From Actinosynnema sp040640215 (GTDB taxonomy: Bacteria > Actinomycetota > Actinomycetes > Mycobacteriales > Pseudonocardiaceae), in NCBI RefSeq assembly GCF_040640215.1, contig NZ_JBFABG010000001.1, positions 434,001 to 498,000 on the forward strand: DNA of 64,000 nt, in the 5' to 3' direction. A model generated the notes under the pieces. That model did not search any database and was not told where the DNA came from. It saw nothing but the letters and a program-made list of their open reading frames with translations. Positions 60,857 through 64,000 of this stretch are shown piece after piece; positions within the stretch are counted from its first letter, which is position 1; every line of letters starts with the position of its first letter. The translations under genes were made by a program, and so were the position numbers.

Positions 60857-62575
60857 GTGCGCACCCTGCTGATCACCGCCCTGCTCGCGATCCTGGCCAC
60901 GGGCGCGCCGGCCCAGGCCGCACCCGGGCCCGGAACGGGCGAGGCAGGAGAGGGGGCGGGCCACGAGGTGGAGGGCGGGAGTCCGGACGACGGGCGGCGG
61001 GGGCGGTTCGACGTGGTTCGTCGTGGCTGGGCGGACGACGTGCTGCGACCGGGCACGCCGGAGGGCGCGGGCCTCGACCCGGGACCGATCGACGCCGCGC
61101 TCGACCAGGTGCGCCGCCACACCGCGCCCGACGCGTCCGGCCACCCGCTGTTCGCCGGGGCCGTCATGCTGCTCGCCCACGGCGGTGTCGTCACCACGCA
61201 CGAGCCCGTCGGCTGGGCGGTCCGCTACGCCGACGCCGCCGGCACCGAGCTGCCCGAAGGCCGGCGGGTGCCGGTGGCGGCCGACACGATCTTCGACCTC
61301 GCCTCGATCTCCAAGCTCTTCACCTCGATCGTGGTGATGCGCCGCCAGGAGCTCGGCGAGCTCGACCTCGACGCCCCGGTCGCCCGGTACCTGCCGGAGT
61401 TCGGCGTCAACGGCAAGTCCGCCATCACCGTCCGCCGGCTCCTCACCCACACCTCGGGCCTCGAACCGTGGCTGCCGCTGTGGTCCGGCTACCCCGACGT
61501 CCCGGCCCGCCTCAAGGCCGTGCTGGACGTGGCCCCGGAGAACCCGCCGGGCTCGGCCTACACCTACTCCGACCTGAACCTGATCACGCTCGGCGTGCTC
61601 GTCCACCGCCTCACCGGCAAGCCGCTCGACGTGCTCGTCCGCGAGGAGATCACCGAGCCCCTCGGCCTGCGCGACACCGGCTACAACCCGCCGGCCGCGA
61701 AGCTCCATCGGATCGCGGCGACGGAGTTCCAGCCCCACCGGGGCATGGTCCGGGGCCAGGTCCACGACGAGAACGCCTGGTCGCTGGGCGGGGTCGCCGG
61801 GCACGCCGGGGTGTTCTCCACCGCCGCCGACCTGGCCGTGCTGGGCCAGGCGATCCTCAACGGCGGCGGCTACCGGCACCACCGCGTCCTGCGCCCGCGC
61901 ACCGTCGAGCTGATGCTCACCGACTTCAACCAGCAATTCCCCGGCCACGCGCACGGGCTGGGCTTCGAGCTCGACCAGCGCTGGTACGCGGGCGCGCTCA
62001 CGTCCCCGAGGGCCGCCGGTCACACCGGCTACACCGGCACCTCGCTGGTGCTCGACCCGCTGTCGGGCTCGATCGCGATCCTGCTGACCAACCGGGTCCA
62101 CCCGAGCCGCGACTGGGGCACGGTCAACCCCGCGCGCCGGGCGGTGGCCGACGGGTTGGCGCGAGCGCTCGCGGTCCGGCCCCGGCACGGGCGCACGGCC
62201 TGGGCCGCGACGACCCACCTCGGCACGCTCACCACGACCGCCGTGCCGGTCCGGTCGGCGCGGCAGGAGCTGGAATTCGACGTGTTCGTCGACCTCGACC
62301 CGGGCGACCGGGTGGTGGTCCAGGCCGGCGACGGCACGTCGTGGCGCGACCTGACGACGTTGACCGGCTACGGTGCCCGCCGCTGGGAGCACGTGGAGCT
62401 CGTCACCGGGTCGGCGACCGCCTTCCGCTGGCGCTTCGTGCGGGGTGACGGCCACGGCGGGCGCGGCGTGCACGTCGACGGCGTGCGGGTGACGGACCGG
62501 CACGGGGTGCTGGTCGATTCGGAGCGCGATCCGGCGGCGTTGCGCGCCGACGGGTGGCGTGCGACCGACCGTTAG
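60857..62575 (+). CDS. amiE: Secreted serine hydrolase, AmiE-type N-acetylmuramoyl-L-alanine amidase / beta-lactamase family
   Basis: 572 residues. Signal peptide MRTLLITALLAILATGAPAQA, low-complexity linker, then a class C beta-lactamase fold: ASISKLFTSI (SxxK), YTYSDLNLITLG (YSx) and AGHTGYTGTSLVLDP (HTG in place of KTG). A C-terminal beta-sandwich of about 120 residues follows (ELEFDVFVDLDPGDRVVVQAG). In B. subtilis the same gene beside nagZ (ybbE/amiE) cuts the peptide from MurNAc after NagZ acts; context suggests the same here. GTG 60857 has GGAGGAG seven bases upstream. Confidence 0.85.
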   Translation: MRTLLITALLAILATGAPAQAAPGPGTGEAGEGAGHEVEGGSPDDGRRGRFDVVRRGWADDVLRPGTPEGAGLDPGPIDAALDQVRRHTAPDASGHPLFAGAVMLLAHGGVVTTHEPVGWAVRYADAAGTELPEGRRVPVAADTIFDLASISKLFTSIVVMRRQELGELDLDAPVARYLPEFGVNGKSAITVRRLLTHTSGLEPWLPLWSGYPDVPARLKAVLDVAPENPPGSAYTYSDLNLITLGVLVHRLTGKPLDVLVREEITEPLGLRDTGYNPPAAKLHRIAATEFQPHRGMVRGQVHDENAWSLGGVAGHAGVFSTAADLAVLGQAILNGGGYRHHRVLRPRTVELMLTDFNQQFPGHAHGLGFELDQRWYAGALTSPRAAGHTGYTGTSLVLDPLSGSIAILLTNRVHPSRDWGTVNPARRAVADGLARALAVRPRHGRTAWAATTHLGTLTTTAVPVRSARQELEFDVFVDLDPGDRVVVQAGDGTSWRDLTTLTGYGARRWEHVELVTGSATAFRWRFVRGDGHGGRGVHVDGVRVTDRHGVLVDSERDPAALRADGWRATDR

Positions 62576-62649
62576 GGGCTCCGGCCCGAACAGGCCACGC
62601 CACCGGGTGGGAATCGGCGGCGGGCGGGGTGAGTTCCGGCCACGGTGCG

Positions 62650-62678
62650 TTGATTTTGGGGTTAACGGTTAGTAAGTT
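62650..62678 (+). promoter_or_regulatory. Promoter of murR with GGTTA direct repeats
   Basis: TTGATT (62650-62655), 17-base spacer, TAAGTT (62673-62678); the GTG at 62685 is seven bases on, so the message is probably leaderless. Two direct repeats GGTTAAC and GGTTAGT (62660-62673) fill the spacer and could be a MurR site. Confidence 0.6.
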
Positions 62679-62684
62679 TCCCAC

Positions 62685-63599
62685 GTGTCCTCCGAGAGCA
62701 CCGATGCCAGTCCCCTCGTCAAGATCCGGTCCCTGCTGCCCGGTCTCGCCCGCGCGGAGCAGCGCGTCGCCAAGGTCGTGCTGGACAGCCCGGCGACGGT
62801 CGCCCACCGCAGCATCACCGAGGTCGCCGAGGCCGCCGGCACCAGCGAGACGACGGTGACCCGGTTCTGCAAGGCCATCGGCGTCGGCGGGTACCCGGAA
62901 CTGCGCATCGCGCTGGCCGCCGACACCGCGCGCACCGCCGCCCGCACCGACCGGGACCTGGGCGGCGACATCGGCCCCGGCGACGACCTGCGCCAGGTGG
63001 TGGGCAAGGTGGCGTTCGCGGACGCCCGCGCGGTCGAGGAGACCGCCGAGCAGCTCGACGTGGAGACCCTCCAGCAGGTGGTGGAACTGGTCGCGGGCGC
63101 GCGCCGGGTGGACGTCTACGGGTTCGGTGCGAGCGCGTTCGTCGCGTTCGACCTCCAGCAGAAGCTGCACCGGATCGGGCGGACGTGCTTCGCCTGGAAC
63201 GACACCCACATCGCGCTCACGTCGGCCGCCGTGCTGACCGGGGACGACGTGGCGGTCGGCATCTCGCACACCGGCTCGACCTCGGAGACCGTCGAGGCCC
63301 TCCGGGTGGCCCGGGAGCACGGCGCGGCCACGGTGGCGCTGACGAACTTCCCGCGCTCGCCGATCAGCGAGGTCGCCGACCACGTGCTGACCACGGCGGC
63401 CCGCGAGACGACGTTCCGCTCCGGTGCGATGTCCAGCCGGATCGCGCAGCTCACGGTGGTCGACTGCCTGTTCATCGGCGTCGCCCAGAAGCACGTGGAC
63501 ACCGCCAAGTCCGCGCTCGAAGCGACCTACGACGCCGTCTCGGGCCACCGCCTGGGTGCCCGGCCGGACGGCAGGCGTCGCCGGGAGACCGGTAAATGA
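62685..63599 (+). CDS. murR: MurR/RpiR-family regulator with SIS domain
   Basis: 304 residues. N-terminal HTH_6: VAHRSITEVAEAAGTSETTVTRFCKAIGVGGYPELRIAL; C-terminal SIS domain: RVDVYGFGASAFVAFDLQQKLHRIG, GISHTGSTSETVEALRVAREHGAATVALTN. MurR-type proteins sense MurNAc-6-phosphate and control murQ. The stop overlaps the murQ ATG (ATGA), which strongly supports this role. Start GTG 62685 at the predicted transcription start. Confidence 0.92.
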   Translation: MSSESTDASPLVKIRSLLPGLARAEQRVAKVVLDSPATVAHRSITEVAEAAGTSETTVTRFCKAIGVGGYPELRIALAADTARTAARTDRDLGGDIGPGDDLRQVVGKVAFADARAVEETAEQLDVETLQQVVELVAGARRVDVYGFGASAFVAFDLQQKLHRIGRTCFAWNDTHIALTSAAVLTGDDVAVGISHTGSTSETVEALRVAREHGAATVALTNFPRSPISEVADHVLTTAARETTFRSGAMSSRIAQLTVVDCLFIGVAQKHVDTAKSALEATYDAVSGHRLGARPDGRRRRETGK

Positions 63600-64000
63600 C
63601 GCCGCACCGGCCCGATGTCGCCATCCGGGTGGACTCGCCGACGGAGGCCCGCAACCCCCGGACCGAGGACATCGACCGGCTGTCCACGCTGGACGTGCTG
63701 CGGTTGATCAACACCGAGGACAGCCGGGTGCCCGACGCGGTGGCCGCCGTGCTGCCGGAGCTCGCGCGGGCGGCCGACCTGGCGGTGGGCGCGCTGCGCG
63801 CGGGTCACCGGGTGCACTACGTCGGCGCGGGCACGTCCGGCAGGCTGGCCACGCTGGACGCCGCCGAGCTGGTGCCGACCTTCAACGCCCCGCCGGACTG
63901 GTTCGTCGCCCACCACGCGGGAGGGGTGGAAGCGCTGGTCAAGGCGGTGGAGGACGTCGAGGACGAGGCCGCGGGCGGGGCCGCGCAGATCCGCAGGCAC
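63596..64000 (+). CDS. murQ: N-acetylmuramic acid 6-phosphate etherase, 5' part
   Basis: 135 codons are in the window; the gene continues beyond its end. MTPHRPDVAIRVDSPTEARNPRTEDIDRLSTLDVLRLINTEDSRVPDAV is the MurQ N terminus; HYVGAGTSGRLATLDAAELVPTFN is the SIS substrate loop. MurQ removes D-lactate from MurNAc-6-P to give GlcNAc-6-P inside the cell. The ATG overlaps the murR stop by four bases. Confidence 0.95.
   Translation, partial: MTPHRPDVAIRVDSPTEARNPRTEDIDRLSTLDVLRLINTEDSRVPDAVAAVLPELARAADLAVGALRAGHRVHYVGAGTSGRLATLDAAELVPTFNAPPDWFVAHHAGGVEALVKAVEDVEDEAAGGAAQIRRH

Overview
This 64 kb window is a very GC-rich chromosomal segment with strong third-position G/C bias, many GTG starts and probable leaderless transcripts. 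It is a high-GC actinobacterium. Long stretches follow the gene order of the Mycobacterium tuberculosis chromosome between about Rv3592 (mhuD) and Rv3661: mhuD; clpC-lsr2-lysS; coaX-panD-panC; the folK-folB-folP-folE-ftsH run; hpt-tilS-metalloprotease-dacB-ppa; holB-topA; the Rv3649-type helicase beside a Tad/Flp secretion cluster; and the Rv3661-type HAD phosphatase. hppA, fused or lineage-specific proteins and the absence of mycobacterial hallmark genes suggest a Pseudonocardiaceae-type actinomycete (inference, not tested).

Layout. 1-3.6 kb: end of an M1 aminopeptidase, MhuD-type heme-degrading enzyme, a sirtuin, a frameshifted membrane-anchored EEP hydrolase, and pyroglutamyl peptidase. 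3.8-9.1 kb: clpC, lsr2, lysS on the minus strand. 9.2-14.4 kb: a methyltransferase, then the pantothenate/CoA block (coaX, panD, panC), a DUF2520 protein and a PrsW-type membrane protease. 14.4-17.4 kb: MidA-like methyltransferase, MarR regulator, DUF1203 protein and an orphan NuoD-like protein. 17.4-24.5 kb: folate operon ending in ftsH, joined by 4-base overlaps. 25-30 kb: hpt, tilS, zincin, dacB (minus), then ppa (plus). 30-36 kb: drug-efflux MFS with MarR regulator, hotdog protein, SNase/Excalibur lipoprotein, F420-type oxidoreductase, small proteins and tRNA-Thr(CGU). 36-45.5 kb: a broken secreted protein, holB, an MFS/thymidylate-kinase fusion whose kinase half looks dead, topA and two related lipoproteins. 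45.5-50.4 kb: proton-pumping pyrophosphatase and MrfA-type helicase. 50.5-57.8 kb: a Prim-Pol protein, the Tad cluster (two TadE-like pseudopilins, a 50-residue Flp gene, TadC, TadB, TadA, Ssd/CpaE), a 6C RNA and a HAD phosphatase. 58.4-64 kb: a peptidoglycan-recycling cluster (nagZ, a decayed namZ, amiE, murR, start of murQ).

How the genes work together. The pan/coa genes make CoA from beta-alanine and pantoate. folE-P-B-K make tetrahydrofolate precursors and are translationally chained to ftsH. clpC and ftsH are proteostasis machines, and possible shared GTTCGC-type sites lie upstream of both. The Tad genes would export a small Flp-type pilin. The last cluster strips GlcNAc, cleaves the peptide from MurNAc and converts MurNAc-6-P, but the exo-muramidase NamZ of the Bacillus-type pathway is a multiply damaged remnant here. 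The most notable observations are that decayed namZ, the catalytically broken thymidylate kinase domain fused to an MFS carrier, the pairing of a MidA-type arginine methyltransferase with a stray NuoD, the 6C RNA, and a TadE-like frame that has lost its normal stop beside an inserted Prim-Pol gene.
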